A stretch of 64,000 bases of DNA from Rhizobium sp. G21 (GCF_014158035.1 NZ_JACFXW010000001.1:2046001-2110000); one strand, 5' to 3'; positions 9,527 to 19,270 are shown, numbered from the stretch's first letter. Made by a program: numbers and translations. The notes: generated by a model not told the origin, from the letters alone.

Positions 9527-10288
9527 TCAGATCGAATAGTCGCCGCCGCCGATAATGGCGGAGACGAAGCGACGGGTGCGCTCATGGCTCGCCGCATCGA
9601 AGATCGTCCGGGCGTCGCCGGTTTCCACGACATTGCCCGCTTCCAGGAACACGACCTTGTCGGCGATCTTGGAGGCGAGGCGGAGATCATGGGTCGCCAT
9701 GACCATGGTCGTGCCTTCCTTGGCGAGCCGTCCCAGCACATCCACCACTTCGGCGGCGAGTTCGGGATCGAGCGCCGAGGTCGGCTCGTCGCAGAGCAGG
9801 ACTTTCGGCGAGGGCGCGAGCGCGCGGGCGATGGCGACGCGCTGCTGCTGGCCGCCCGAGAGCGTGGCCGGCCAGGCGTCGGCTTTCGCCGCCATGCCGA
9901 CCTTGGCGAGCAGCTCAGCGGCGCGGGCGCGAGCCTTTTCTTTCGGCCATTTCAGCACCGTCATCAGCCCTTCCATGACATTCTCGATCGCGGTTCGATG
10001 CGGAAACAGCTGGAAATTCTGAAACACCATGCCGGTCTGGCGACGGATCTTCTGGATGTCCTGGCGGCTCGGGCGCTTGTCGGGCGCAAAAGTGATTTCG
10101 TCCGAGCCGATCCGCACCGAGCCGGATGTCGGCTGCTCGAGCAGATTGATCGAGCGCAGCAGCGTGCTCTTGCCGCCGCCCGAAGGGCCGATCAGCGCGG
10201 TCACCCCGCCTTCCGGCGCGCTCAGACTGACATTCTTCAGGATGACGGCGTCGCCGAAGCGCTTTTCGATGTTGCGGAGCTCGATCAT
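9527..10288 (-). CDS. Polar amino-acid ABC transporter, ATP-binding protein
   Basis: 253 residues, GlnQ/HisP type. Walker [10 protein letters not shown] (about residue 33), Q-loop region [13 protein letters not shown], signature [15 protein letters not shown], Walker [15 protein letters not shown], and the switch histidine in [10 protein letters not shown]. It energises import of an amino acid or opine-like compound. The start overlaps the permease stop by 4 bases. It is convergent with dctD, 3 bases apart. Substrate specificity cannot be deduced. Confidence 0.93.
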   Translation of the reverse strand: MIELRNIEKRFGDAVILKNVSLSAPEGGVTALIGPSGGGKSTLLRSINLLEQPTSGSVRIGSDEITFAPDKRPSRQDIQKIRRQTGMVFQNFQLFPHRTAIENVMEGLMTVLKWPKEKARARAAELLAKVGMAAKADAWPATLSGGQQQRVAIARALAPSPKVLLCDEPTSALDPELAAEVVDVLGRLAKEGTTMVMATHDLRLASKIADKVVFLEAGNVVETGDARTIFDAASHERTRRFVSAIIGGGDYSI

Positions 10289-10964
10289 CGGGCGGCCTCC
10301 ATCATGCCGCCATAGCGGGCGAATCGTGTTTCGAGCCGCGCCTGCAACGCCGACAAAGCCGAGCTCAGCACGAGATAGATCAGCGCCGCCTCGATATAGA
10401 GGATCAGCGGCTCGTAGGTGGCGGCGACGATGCGCTGGGCGGCCTGGAACATTTCCGGCACGGTGATGGCGGCGGCGAGCGAGGTGTCCTTGACCAGCGA
10501 AATGAAGGTGTTAGAGAGCGGCGGCACGGCGACGCGGGACGCCTGCGGCAGGATGGTGCGGGTCATCGCCTGGCGCCAGCTCATGCCGATCGAATAGGCC
10601 GCCTCCCATTGTCCCTTGGGCACCGAGGAGATGGCGGCGCGGATGATCTCGGAGCTGTAGGCGCCGATGTTGAGCGTGAAGCCGATCAGCGCCGCCGGAA
10701 AGGCGTCGAGCAGGATGCCGACGCTGGGCAGTCCGTAGAAGATCACGAAGAGCTGGACGAGCAGCGGCGTGCCGCGGATGATCCAGACATAGAAACGGGC
10801 GACGGCTCGAGCGGCGCGGGCCCGAACAGCCGCGCCACCGCCGTGGCCAGCCCCAGCGTCAGGCCGAACGCGAAGGACAGAAGCGTGAGCGGGATGGTGA
10901 AGATCAGGCCGGCCCAGAGCAGGGTCGGCAGCGATTCGGCCATCAGTTGCAGCCAGTGCGGCAC
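10285..10964 (-). pseudogene. Polar amino-acid ABC transporter permease, frameshifted
   Basis: HisM/GlnP-type permease split by one missing base near 10808. The first frame (GTG at 10964, [20 protein letters not shown]) gives the first transmembrane helix and the [20 protein letters not shown] segment, then runs out of frame. Adding one base restores [20 protein letters not shown] and joins the second frame, which has the EAA loop [20 protein letters not shown]. The repaired protein would be 226 residues, the family norm. Other conserved backbone genes here have the same kind of lesion, so a sequence error is at least as likely as true inactivation. Confidence 0.85.
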
Positions 10965-10987
10965 GGTCTCATCCTCGTGAAACAGCG

Positions 10988-11005
10988 CCCGGCGGGATGG
11001 CCGGG
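10988..11005 (-). terminator. Hairpin between binding-protein and permease genes
   Basis: CCCGGC and GCCGGG arms around a 6-base loop in the 84-base gap. In ABC operons such hairpins commonly lower expression of the membrane and ATPase subunits relative to the binding protein; that role is inferred. Confidence 0.4.
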
Positions 11006-11048
11006 GGCTTCTTGACTATATTGCGTTCGCAGAATGCGTCTAAAGGAA

Positions 11049-11822
11049 TTACTTCGACACGTCCTGGCCGAAATAGGTGTCGGCAATCTTCTGATAAGTG
11101 CCGTCGGCCTTGATGTCGGCCAGCGCCTTGTTGATCGCCGCGAGCAGTTCCGGTTCGCCCTTGCGGATGATGACGCCCGAATAATCGGCGTCCTTCTGCT
11201 CGGCGACGACGGTCACCGGCGCATCGGGCTTGTGCTTCTTGAAGTCGAGGAAGGACAGGCTGTCATTGATGGTGGCGTCGGCGCGGCCGGTCAGCACGAG
11301 CTGGATCGACTGGTCGAAACCATCGGTGCCGACGAGTTCGGCGCCGTTCTGCTCGGCGATCTTGCCGAAATTCGAGGTCAGCGACTGCGCCGACTTCTTG
11401 CCCTTGAGGTCGGCGAAGCCCTTGATGTCTGCATTGCCGTCCTTGACGATCAGCACCGCCTTGGAGGCGATGTAGGGCTCGGAGAAATCATACTTCTGCT
11501 TGCGGGCTTCGGTGATGCCGACCTGGTTGATGACGGCGTCGTAGCGGTTGGCGTCGAGGCCGGCGATCAGGCCGTCCCACTTGCCTTCGACGAATTCGGC
11601 CTTCACGCCGAGCTTTTCGGCGATGGCCTGGCCGATTTCGACGTCGAAGCCGACGAGCTTGTTGCTCGCGTCATGATAGGTGAAGGGCGCATAGGTGCCT
11701 TCGGTGCCGATGCGGAGTACGCCTGCGGATTTCACGGCGTCGAGATTCTCCCCGGCCTGCGCGCCCGCAAAAAGAGCAGCCTGCAAGAGGGCCGCCGTGG
11801 CGATTGTTTTCAACCAGTTCAT
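11049..11822 (-). CDS. Amino-acid ABC transporter substrate-binding protein (family 3)
   Basis: 257 residues. Signal peptide MNWLKTIATAALLQAALFAG followed by a probable cleavage after AQA. The mature part has the SBP_bac_3 hallmarks VLRIGTEGTYAPFTYHD, LVGFDVEIGQAIAEKLG, and FVEGKWDGLIAGLDANRYDAV, with a C-terminal TYQKIADTYFG. It captures the substrate in the periplasm for the permease and ATPase downstream. The ATG at 11822 follows GGAG by 7 bases; a longer frame to 11915 would hide the signal peptide and is not chosen. Confidence 0.93.
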   Translation of the reverse strand: MNWLKTIATAALLQAALFAGAQAGENLDAVKSAGVLRIGTEGTYAPFTYHDASNKLVGFDVEIGQAIAEKLGVKAEFVEGKWDGLIAGLDANRYDAVINQVGITEARKQKYDFSEPYIASKAVLIVKDGNADIKGFADLKGKKSAQSLTSNFGKIAEQNGAELVGTDGFDQSIQLVLTGRADATINDSLSFLDFKKHKPDAPVTVVAEQKDADYSGVIIRKGEPELLAAINKALADIKADGTYQKIADTYFGQDVSK

Positions 11823-12063
11823 CTCATGCTCCAGAAATTGCGTTACGGCGACGTTGTCGCATGGACGAGGGAAAAAGAGAGCGGATGATCCCGCTGCATT
11901 TCTGGGCAAATGCAAAATATTTTATCACTTTTACCAGAGAATGCGGTCTTTCCATCCGTCCGATCAGAAAACACGCGTGCGAGCCAAAGGTTTCCCCCGT
12001 CGCTGCGCGACCGCGTGAACACAGGTTGCGCGAGCGGCGCCGCATCATTTTCACAACGGCGCT

Positions 12064-12074
12064 TGTATAGACAT
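12064..12074. promoter_or_regulatory. Putative GntR/HutC-type operator upstream of the SDR gene
   Basis: TGTATAGACAT, an imperfect dyad (TGT...ACA), recurs exactly at 12961-12971 in front of the HisD-like gene. HutC-subfamily GntR regulators commonly bind TGT-ATA-ACA type sites and one is encoded in this cluster (15353). The remainder of the 320-base divergent gap (11823-12142) is AT-rich around 11910-11940 and holds no other recognised element. Confidence 0.5.
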
Positions 12075-12142
12075 GTACGGCGCACGCTTGCAGAATGGCG
12101 CACGCTGATCTAGCCTGATCGTCGTCCAGACAGGAGCCCGCG

Positions 12143-12904
12143 ATGACGCTGAAGCAATTCGATCTCTCCGGCCGCAAGGCAGTCGTGACAGGCGCCAGTC
12201 GCGGCATCGGCCAAGCCATTGCGATCGGTCTCGCCGAAGCGGGGGCCGATGTTGCAGTCACCGCCCGCGACATCCAATCGCTTGCCGCGACCGTGGCGGC
12301 CGTCGAGGCGGCCGGGCGCAGGGCTGCGGCGGTGGCGCTCGACGTGCGGGACACTTCCGCCTGCGCCCGCGCCGTCGATACTGCGGTGGAGGCGTTGGAT
12401 GGGCTCGACATCCTCGTCAACAATGCCGGCTATGAGGAAATCCGCCCCTCGCTCGATGTCGACGAGGCGCTGTGGGACAGGATCGTCGACACCAATCTCA
12501 AAGGCGCTTTCTTCATGGCCCAGGCAGCGGCGCGACGCATGGACAAAGGCGGGGCGATCGTCAATCTCTGCTCGCTCACCTCCTATGTCGGCGTGCCCAC
12601 AGCCATACCCTATGGCTCGTCGAAATCGGGGCTGATGGGCATGACGCATGCGCTCGCAACGGAATGGGCCGGGCTCGGCATCCGCGTCAACGCCATCGCG
12701 CCCGGCTATTTCCGCACCGCCATGACCGACGTTTTCTATGAAAACGACGACTGGGCCGCGTCCATGCTGCAGAAGATCCCGCAGCGCCGCTTCGGCGCGA
12801 TGGAGGATGTGGCCGGCAGCGTCGTCTTCCTCGCCAGCGACGCATCGCGTTATGTGACGGGCGTCTGCATTCCCATCGACGGCGGCTACCTCGCCTCGAT
12901 CTGA
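12143..12904 (+). CDS. Short-chain dehydrogenase/reductase
   Basis: 253 residues, classical SDR. Cofactor motif TGASRGIGQA (residues 16-25), structural NNAG near residue 92, catalytic Ser in LCSLTSYVG, and the Tyr-Lys pair in YGSSKSGL. The C-terminal segment VTGVCIPIDGGYLASI is typical of the family. AGGAG precedes the ATG. It is the first gene of a catabolic cluster that also has a HisD-like dehydrogenase, an MDR dehydrogenase, a GntR regulator and a kinase. It would oxidise a hydroxyl group of the pathway substrate; the substrate is unknown. Confidence 0.9.
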   Translation: MTLKQFDLSGRKAVVTGASRGIGQAIAIGLAEAGADVAVTARDIQSLAATVAAVEAAGRRAAAVALDVRDTSACARAVDTAVEALDGLDILVNNAGYEEIRPSLDVDEALWDRIVDTNLKGAFFMAQAAARRMDKGGAIVNLCSLTSYVGVPTAIPYGSSKSGLMGMTHALATEWAGLGIRVNAIAPGYFRTAMTDVFYENDDWAASMLQKIPQRRFGAMEDVAGSVVFLASDASRYVTGVCIPIDGGYLASI

Positions 12905-12960
12905 TCAATCCGCAGGCAGGGTGCAATATTAGGCATTTCGTTTGACGCCCTGCCGGCACA

Positions 12961-12971
12961 TGTATAGACAT
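12961..12971. promoter_or_regulatory. Second copy of the putative GntR operator, upstream of the HisD-like gene
   Basis: TGTATAGACAT, identical to 12064-12074, lies 30 bases before the start codon of the HisD-like gene, in the 97-base gap after the SDR gene. The position suggests a second promoter under the same repressor. Confidence 0.5.
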
Positions 12972-13001
12972 CTTACTCGAAACGTCTGCAAGAGCGCTCC
13001 C

Positions 13002-14324
13002 ATGACCAAGGTTTCCTTCCACGAACTCGCCACACTCGACGCCAGCCAGCGCGCCGCTCTCCTCCGCCGCTCCGAAACCGATCTCTCCAGCTTCATGGAC
13101 AGAGCGCGGCCGATCATCGAAGCCGTCCGCACGGAAGGCGACGCGGCGCTCGCCCGTTTCGGCCGCGAACTCGATCGCGCTGATATCACTGAAGACCGCC
13201 TCAAGGCCACCGAGGCCGAATTCGACGCCGCCTTCGATCTCGTCGACAAGGACGTGATCGGGGCGATCCGCTTCGGCATCGACAATATCCGCCGCTTCCA
13301 CGAGGAGCAGAAGCCCGAGGCGATGTGGCTCAAAGAAATGCGGCCCGGCGCCTTCGCCGGCGACCGCTTCACGCCGATCAAGTCGGTGGCGCTCTATATT
13401 CCGCGCGGCAAGGGCGCGTTTCCCTCCGTGACAATGATGACCGCCGTGCCGGCCGTGGTGGCGGGCGTGCCGGATCTCGCAATCTTCACGCCGCCCTCGC
13501 CCGACGGCTCCGTGGATGCCGCCACGCTGGTCGCCGCCCGGCTCGCCGGCGTCGAAACTATCTATAAATGCGGCGGCGCCCAGGCCGTGGCCGCAGCCGC
13601 CTATGGCACCGAGACCATCAAGCCGGCGCTCAAGATCGTCGGACCGGGCAGCCCCTGGGTGGTGGCCGCCAAGCGCCTGCTCTCCGGCGTCATCGATCCC
13701 GGCCTGCCGGCCGGCCCGTCCGAAGCCGTCATCTTCGCCGACGACACTGTGCATGGCGGTCTCGCCGCGCTCGACCTGCTGATCGAGGCGGAACATGGCC
13801 CGGACTCCTCCGCCTATCTCGTCACCCATTCGCGCCGCGTGGCCGAAGAAGCGCTGGCGGCGCTGCCCGAGCATTGGGCGCGCATGACCGAACAGCGCGT
13901 GGCCTTTTCCTCCGCCGTGCTCGGCGGCGCCTATGGCGGCGTGGTGCTGACGCCGTCGCTGGAAGAGAGCTATCGCTTCGTCAATGATTACGCGCCGGAA
14001 CATCTGGAAATCCTGTCGACCGATCCCTTCGCCCATCTCGGCAAGATCACCGAAGCGGCCGAAATCCTGATGGGGCCGCATACGCCGGTCTCGATCGGCA
14101 ATTTCGGTCTCGGCCCCAACGCTGTTCTTCCCACCAGCCGCTGGGCGCGCACCTATGGGCCGCTGTCGGTGACGGACTTCGTCAAGCGCTCGTCGATCGG
14201 CTATGTCACGGCCTCCGCCTATCCGGAATTCGCCCATAACGCCCGGCTGCTGGCGCGGTACGAAGGCTTCTCCTCACACGAGCATGCGGTGTCTTCCGTC
14301 CGCGACGCCTATCTGCCGAAGTGA
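13002..14324 (+). CDS. Histidinol dehydrogenase-like protein, probably catabolic (HpsN-like)
   Basis: 440 residues with the full HisD fold: [65 protein letters not shown], and YAPEHLEI with the catalytic Glu-His. Compared with E. coli HisD, two zinc-ligand positions differ: Gln to Glu (IEAEHG) and Asp to Asn (IGNFG), and the His of TNHVLPT is Ala (PNAVLPT). No other histidine-biosynthesis gene is near; SDR and MDR dehydrogenases are. The set recalls HpsO-HpsN-HpsP of dihydroxypropanesulfonate degradation, where HpsN is a HisD homologue. I therefore do not call it hisD. Start chosen at [10 protein letters not shown]. Confidence 0.8.
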   Translation: MTKVSFHELATLDASQRAALLRRSETDLSSFMDRARPIIEAVRTEGDAALARFGRELDRADITEDRLKATEAEFDAAFDLVDKDVIGAIRFGIDNIRRFHEEQKPEAMWLKEMRPGAFAGDRFTPIKSVALYIPRGKGAFPSVTMMTAVPAVVAGVPDLAIFTPPSPDGSVDAATLVAARLAGVETIYKCGGAQAVAAAAYGTETIKPALKIVGPGSPWVVAAKRLLSGVIDPGLPAGPSEAVIFADDTVHGGLAALDLLIEAEHGPDSSAYLVTHSRRVAEEALAALPEHWARMTEQRVAFSSAVLGGAYGGVVLTPSLEESYRFVNDYAPEHLEILSTDPFAHLGKITEAAEILMGPHTPVSIGNFGLGPNAVLPTSRWARTYGPLSVTDFVKRSSIGYVTASAYPEFAHNARLLARYEGFSSHEHAVSSVRDAYLPK

Positions 14325-14331
14325 GGCCGAC

Positions 14332-15360
14332 ATGAAGACGGTCAGGCTCCATCAAGCAGGCGACCTGCGCGTCGAAGATATCGCGACGCCCGGGCCGCTC
14401 GCGTCAGGCTCGGTGCGGATCGCAGTGAAGGCCGCCGGCATCTGCGGCTCAGACCTGCACAATTATCGCACCGGCCAATGGATCAGCCGATCGCCTTCGG
14501 TGGCCGGCCATGAATTTGCGGGCGTGATCACCGAAATCGCATCCGATGTCGTGGGCCTCGAACCCGGCGATCTCGTCGCCGCCGACAGCCGCTACTGGTG
14601 CGGCGACTGCGCCGCCTGTCGCTCCGGCCGCCGCAATGTCTGCGAAAAGCTCGGCTTTGTCGGCGAAGTCTGCGACGGCGGTTTCGCCGAGGAATGCGTG
14701 CTGCCAGCCCGACTGGTGACGCTTTGCCCTGGCGATCTCTCGCCCGAGATCGCCGCCATGGCCGAACCGCTCGCGGTGGCGCTGCACGCCATCAAGCGCC
14801 TGCGCCCGCCCGCCGGCGAGCCGGTGCTGGTGGCGGGCTGCGGCCCGATCGGCGGGCTTGCGGCGCTGCTGCTGTCCCGGCTGCATGACGGGCCGATCCT
14901 GATCGCCGAGCGCAATGCGGCGCGGGCGGCCCTCGTCAGCGATGTCGCGGGCGCCCGGCGCGTCGATCTCGACGCCGGCTCCCTCGCGGCGGCGCTGGAT
15001 GGACAGCCTCTGCGCCATGCGCTGGACGCCACGGGCAGTATCGACGCACTGGAAGCGCTGGTTGACTTGCTCTCCGGCGGCGGCGCGCTGGCGCTGGTCG
15101 GCATTTCGCATGGCAAGCTGTCGCTCGATCCCAACCTGCTGGTCGAACGCGAGATCGCCTTGATCGGCTGCCACGCTTTCGAAGACGAACTGCCGGAGGC
15201 GGTGGCGATGATGCCGGCGCTGTCCGAGAAACTCGGCAGGCTGATCGAGGCGCGCATCACGCTCGACGACACGCCCGCCGCCTATGAGAGGTTGCTGGAG
15301 GGTCGCGCCGCCGGCCTGAAAACCATCATCGTCCCACAACAGGGAGGCGGTCATGGCTAA
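14332..15360 (+). CDS. Zinc-binding MDR dehydrogenase of the catabolic cluster
   Basis: 342 residues. Catalytic zinc motif ICGSDLHNYRTG and GHEFAGVITE; structural-zinc cysteines in YWCGDCAACRSGRRNVC; Rossmann motif VAGCGPIGGLAALL. Seven bases separate it from the HisD-like gene, and its end overlaps the GntR gene by 8 bases, so it is part of one transcription unit. It resembles L-threonine/sorbitol-type dehydrogenases and would act on a secondary alcohol. A longer upstream frame overlapping the previous gene is rejected. Confidence 0.9.
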   Translation: MKTVRLHQAGDLRVEDIATPGPLASGSVRIAVKAAGICGSDLHNYRTGQWISRSPSVAGHEFAGVITEIASDVVGLEPGDLVAADSRYWCGDCAACRSGRRNVCEKLGFVGEVCDGGFAEECVLPARLVTLCPGDLSPEIAAMAEPLAVALHAIKRLRPPAGEPVLVAGCGPIGGLAALLLSRLHDGPILIAERNAARAALVSDVAGARRVDLDAGSLAAALDGQPLRHALDATGSIDALEALVDLLSGGGALALVGISHGKLSLDPNLLVEREIALIGCHAFEDELPEAVAMMPALSEKLGRLIEARITLDDTPAAYERLLEGRAAGLKTIIVPQQGGGHG

Positions 15361-16081
15361 CCTGCCCGAAACGGCCGGGCCGCTCTACGAGAAGGTCAAG
15401 GATTATATTCTCGACCATATCGGCAGCGGCGCCTGGGGCAAGGATCAGCGCGTTCCCTCCGAACACGAGCTGGTTTCGATGCTCGGCGTGTCGCGCATGA
15501 CCGTGCATCGGGCGCTGCGCGAACTCACGAGTGACGGCCATCTCGTGCGCATCCAGGGGGTCGGCACCTTCGTCGCCCCGCCGAAACCCTATTCGACGCT
15601 GATCGAGATCGTCGATATCGCCAGCGAGATCCGCGCACGCGGCGCGCGCTACAGGGCCGATATCCTGCTGCTCGAAAGCCTGCAGCCGAGCCAGGAACTG
15701 CTGGCCGCCTTCGACTTCGCCACCCGCAGGCCGGTCGGCCATTCGGTGATCCTGCATCATGAAAACGACATGCCTGTCATGATCGAAGAGCGTTTCGTCA
15801 ATTCCGACCTCGCGCCCGATTACGACAAGCAGGATTTCTCCGCCGTGACCACCTACGACTTCCTGCAGAAGAGCACGCCGCTCACCGAAGTCGAACAGGT
15901 GATCGCCGCCATCACCGCCGACGAGGAGACCGCCCGCATGCTGGCGCTGGAGGCCGGGGCGCCGTGTCTGCTTCTGCATCGCCGCACCTGGACCGGCTCG
16001 ACCGTCGCCACCGTCAACCGCTTCACTTATAGCAGCCGCTATACACTCGGCAGCCGCTATACGCCCGGCTCCATCCGTTGA
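15353..16081 (+). CDS. GntR-family regulator, HutC subfamily
   Basis: 242 residues. N-terminal winged helix with RVPSEHELVSMLGVSRMTVH and ALRELTSDGHLVRIQGVGTF (residues about 10-75), then a UTRA ligand-binding domain with MIEERFVNSDLAPDY and the late VEQVIAAITADEETARML and CLLLHRRTW segments. Very like histidine-utilisation repressors in layout. It overlaps the preceding dehydrogenase gene, so it is coexpressed with its likely targets. The repeated TGTATAGACAT in front of the SDR and HisD-like genes is its most likely operator; the inducer is presumably a pathway intermediate. Confidence 0.9.
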   Translation: MANLPETAGPLYEKVKDYILDHIGSGAWGKDQRVPSEHELVSMLGVSRMTVHRALRELTSDGHLVRIQGVGTFVAPPKPYSTLIEIVDIASEIRARGARYRADILLLESLQPSQELLAAFDFATRRPVGHSVILHHENDMPVMIEERFVNSDLAPDYDKQDFSAVTTYDFLQKSTPLTEVEQVIAAITADEETARMLALEAGAPCLLLHRRTWTGSTVATVNRFTYSSRYTLGSRYTPGSIR

Positions 16082-16117
16082 GCCGTCGCTGTCCACACAT
16101 GCCCGAAGGAGCGGATC

Positions 16118-17410
16118 ATGATTGAAACGCCGAAGAGCCGCACCGCCGAAATCCGCGCGCTGGCCCGCACGGACGAGCCCCGCGCCCTTGCTCAACTCTC
16201 GACGCTCCTGTCCGAGCTGTTCTCTATTTCGCCCAAAAATCTCGCCATCAATCACGACCAATACAGCCTGAATTCGCTGAACGGCTTCTTCGAGGCGGAT
16301 GGCAAGGCTTACTTCTTCAAATTCCATCAGGAAGAGGGCGAGGAGGCGATGACCGGCGAATATTATCGCGCCGACATTCTCGCCCGCGCCGGATTGCCGG
16401 TCGATCAGCCGGTGATGATGTCGGTTCTGCCGGGCGAGCAGATCCTGGTCTATGCCCGGCGCTCCGATCCGCGTTTTTCCGACGTGCTGCGCGGCTTGGA
16501 TCTCCAATCCGACGCCGAAGCCCAAGCGGAGGCCGTGGCGGCCGAAGCCGAGTTGAACGACCGTCTTCTGGCCGTCTATCGCGAGACCCTGCATCCGATC
16601 ACCGCCGATCAGGCCCGGGCCGAGCCGATCAACCGGCTGTTCTTCGAGCGAATGATCGAGCCCGCCACGCGCCGGCCGCCCGGCGGGCGCTATCGCGATT
16701 TCTATATCGGCCAGAGTTTCCGGTTCCCCGGCGTCAGCCTCGACTGGGAGAGGTTCTCGACCGCACGGGTGAGCATCAACGGCCAGGCCTATCGCGACAC
16801 GTTCGGCGCGCTGTTCACCCGCGCCGCGGAACGGCTGAACCCGATCCATCTCGCGTCCGCCGGCGGCGTGGTCGCCCATGGCGACGCGCACAACGCCAAT
16901 GTGTGGTTCGCGCGGCGGGCGGAGGGCGGCGCGGCGCTGTCCTTCTTCGACCCGGCCTTTGCAGGCGAGCATGTGCCGGCGCTGCTCGCCGAAGCCAAGG
17001 CGACGTTCCACAACATCTTCGCACACCCTTTCTGGCTCTACGATCCAAGGGAGGCTGCGCAGCGTTACTCGGCGAGCGCCGTCTATCGCGACGGCGTGCT
17101 CTTGCTCGAGACCGATTGGGACCTGAGCCCCGTCCGGCAGGCGCTGCTGGAGACCAAGGCCGAACGGCTGTGGCGGCCGCTTCTGGCGCTGCTAAAGAGC
17201 CGGAACATGCTGCCGGAGGACTGGCGCGAGACGCTGAAACTGGCGCTCTCCCTCTGCCCCACACTGGTGATGAATCTCCGCGCCGGCGCCGCCTCGCACA
17301 ACGAGATCTCCTCGGCCATCGCTTTTTCCGTCGCCATGCAGATGGGCTCGGAGCCGCTCGGAGACGGCGACCGGTTGAGCCGTTTTCTCGATGCGGTCAC
17401 GCCTGGCTGA
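16118..17410 (+). CDS. APH-fold phosphotransferase (small-molecule kinase)
   Basis: 430 residues. The kinase catalytic loop VAHGDAHNANVWF (HGDxHxxN, about residue 251) and the metal-binding FFDPAFAGEH are clear, placing it in the aminoglycoside/choline/MTR-kinase superfamily. The N-lobe has AYFFKFHQEEGEEAM with the candidate ATP-binding lysine. AAGGAG precedes the ATG. It follows the GntR gene by 36 bases and is the last gene of the dehydrogenase cluster, so it may phosphorylate the substrate or a product. The exact substrate is unknown and no close characterised relative is recognised. Confidence 0.75.
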   Translation: MIETPKSRTAEIRALARTDEPRALAQLSTLLSELFSISPKNLAINHDQYSLNSLNGFFEADGKAYFFKFHQEEGEEAMTGEYYRADILARAGLPVDQPVMMSVLPGEQILVYARRSDPRFSDVLRGLDLQSDAEAQAEAVAAEAELNDRLLAVYRETLHPITADQARAEPINRLFFERMIEPATRRPPGGRYRDFYIGQSFRFPGVSLDWERFSTARVSINGQAYRDTFGALFTRAAERLNPIHLASAGGVVAHGDAHNANVWFARRAEGGAALSFFDPAFAGEHVPALLAEAKATFHNIFAHPFWLYDPREAAQRYSASAVYRDGVLLLETDWDLSPVRQALLETKAERLWRPLLALLKSRNMLPEDWRETLKLALSLCPTLVMNLRAGAASHNEISSAIAFSVAMQMGSEPLGDGDRLSRFLDAVTPG

Positions 17411-17433
17411 GGCGATCTGCGCGCCTTCAGGGT

Positions 17434-17700
17434 TTAGGCGTCGTCGAAACTGACGCCCAATTCCGTCAGCTTGCGCCAACGCACGGTGCAGGGCCGTATC
17501 GCGCCATCCTGAAACTGCAGGCCGAACGTGTCAGGCGCGAGCAGCGCCTGCTCCATCGCAAGCTTTGCGCCGGTCTCCGAAAGATTGCGGATCATGCAGT
17601 CGAGCGTCGATCCGCCATGATGAAACACGATCCGCCCCGCCTTCAGCGAGCGTAATCTCGGCGCGATACGTTTGTTCTCACCCTGCACCGGATCCACCAT
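17434..17700 (-). CDS. PilZ-domain protein (c-di-GMP receptor)
   Basis: 88 residues, nearly all one PilZ domain. The N-terminal arginine motif appears as NKRIAPRLRS and the second motif as NLSETGAKL, both needed for c-di-GMP binding. Similar short PilZ proteins act as adaptors for motility or polysaccharide export. The ATG at 17700 is chosen since the upstream extension is not PilZ-like. Convergent with the kinase gene, 23 bases apart, and the last backbone gene before the island. Confidence 0.8.
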   Translation of the reverse strand: MVDPVQGENKRIAPRLRSLKAGRIVFHHGGSTLDCMIRNLSETGAKLAMEQALLAPDTFGLQFQDGAIRPCTVRWRKLTELGVSFDDA

Positions 17701-17864
17701 CGCATTCCCTATCAACCGCGCTGCGCATAGCGCAGTAAAGAGGTTGTAGCGGCATAAAATTAAGGTAACTTGAGAAATTGGGTGCAAATTTGCGCGATTG
17801 GGGAGCGCAAGCGTGACGAGGCAGGTTCTGCGACCTTCCTGTTTCTATTGATGCTCAGCAGAGA

Positions 17865-17918
17865 GGAAAAATGGTGCCGCTTACGTGACTCGAACACGTG
17901 ACCCCATCATTACGAATG
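17865..17918. repeat. Left attachment-site repeat (3' part of tRNA-Thr)
   Basis: 54 bases identical to 38702-38755. Positions 17872-17918 equal the last 47 bases of the tRNA-Thr(CGT) gene (minus strand) including CCA; the match breaks inside the anticodon arm, so this copy is only a tRNA fragment. It marks the left end of the integrated element. Confidence 0.93.
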
Positions 17919-18023
17919 TTACGGTCTAGTATCTCTGCCGATCTCTTTCGACACAATTTCCACTGATTTTAAACGATATTTTTTGAGCGACCGGTTTCAA
18001 GACTTGTGATTTCTCGCAATTCT

Positions 18024-18042
18024 GAGTACTGTTTGAGTACTG
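18024..18042. repeat. Paired GAGTACTG repeats near left end (candidate integrase arm sites)
   Basis: GAGTACTG at 18024-18031 and again at 18035-18042, 11 bp apart. The same pair at the same spacing occurs at 38622-38640 near the right end. AGTACT is itself palindromic. In the circular form the two pairs would flank the attachment core. Confidence 0.55.
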
Positions 18043-18067
18043 CATAATTGCCCGAGACGCCATCGAC

Positions 18068-19270
18068 ATGAAAATTACCAAGCGTTTTCTCGACCAACTC
18101 GCACCCTCGTCAAGAGACAACTTCTACTTCGACGAAGGTTTGACCGGGTTCGGCGTTAAGGTGACGAAAGGCGGCAAGAAGAACTTTATTGTCCAAGCGC
18201 GCATTGAGGGAGTTGCGAGACGGTTTACCATTGGCGAGTATGGCCGGCCGTGGTCTTTGGATCAGGCTAAGGACGCAGCGGTCCAACTGCTTGCCGAGGT
18301 GAGTAAAGGTAATGATCCGCGAACCGCCAAAAAGCCCGGCAAGAAGCGATCCTCCTGAACCATCTCATTGAAGACTATCTCGAGCGGGGCACTTCACAAA
18401 AAAGCAATCAACGATCGATTTTGAAAACGGCCTCATAAAACGGCATATTGCCCCCTCTTAGGTAAATCAAAGGTTATCGACCTCACTCGGGCAGATATCC
18501 AGAAATTTCAGGTTTCCATCGCAAAGGGAAAGACCGCAGCAGATGTAAAGACGCGGCCTCGAGGGCGGGCAATCGTCACAGGGGGCAAAGGGGCTGCAAA
18601 CCGCACCCTAGCATTGTTGTCGTCCATTCTAACGTTTGCGGTGAACGAGGGACATCGAACGGACAATCCCGCCAAGGGCATTAAGCACTACAAGCTTGAG
18701 AAGCACGAACGCTACCTTACCGCCTCTGAATTGGATCGTCTCGGAACTGCTCTCTCGAATGCAGAAAAAGCCGGTGTAAGTCCATACGTCGTGGCTGCTA
18801 TTCGGTTTCTGATTTTGACCGGATGCAGGCGTCATGAAGCACTGACTCTGCGTTGGGAATGGCTCGACTTCGATCACAACCTAGCAAAATTGCCAGATAG
18901 CAAGACCGGCAAGAAGGTTCTTCTCCTAGGATCCGCAGCCATGGAACTTCTGAAGCTGTTGCCCAAAGTGTCTGGCTCCGAGTTGGTCTTTCCATCGGCC
19001 GCCGGGGGGATGACACCCATTAGCATCCAGAAGGCATGGGCCAAGATAAGGGAGGCAGCGGAACTGACTGATCTCCGGCTGCACGACCTCCGCCATAATT
19101 TCGCCAGCTCTGCTGTTTCGTCGGGAAACAGTCTCTATATCGTGGGCAAATTGTTAGGTCATACACAAACGCAGACCACCCAACGCTATGCCCATTTGGC
19201 GGCCGACCCGCTGCATGATACCGCCGATTCTGTGTCATCAAAACTGAATGAACATCTGAAAAAGCCTTAA
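18068..19270 (+). pseudogene. P4-type tyrosine integrase, several frameshifts
   Basis: The N-terminal DUF4102 arm-binding domain (MKITKRFLDQLAP, GLTGFGVKVTKGGKKNFI) is in one frame to 18358. The core-binding region continues through at least three frame changes near 18340, 18400 and 18455 (readable pieces: HLIEDYLERGTS, ADIQKFQVSIAKGKT). The C-terminal catalytic domain is open from 18614 with TGCRRHEALTLRW, LHDLRHNFASS, GKLLGHTQTQTTQRYAH, so Arg, His-x-x-Arg, His and Tyr are all present. Several lesions in one gene point to real decay, unlike the single indels elsewhere. Confidence 0.85.

Noticed and set aside
13002..14324. Calling this gene hisD
   Set aside because: Zinc-ligand changes and the catabolic neighbourhood argue against histidine biosynthesis; the fold is HisD-like only.
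17865..17918. A second functional tRNA-Thr gene at the left end
   Set aside because: Only the 3' 47 bases match; the 5' half and the anticodon loop are missing.
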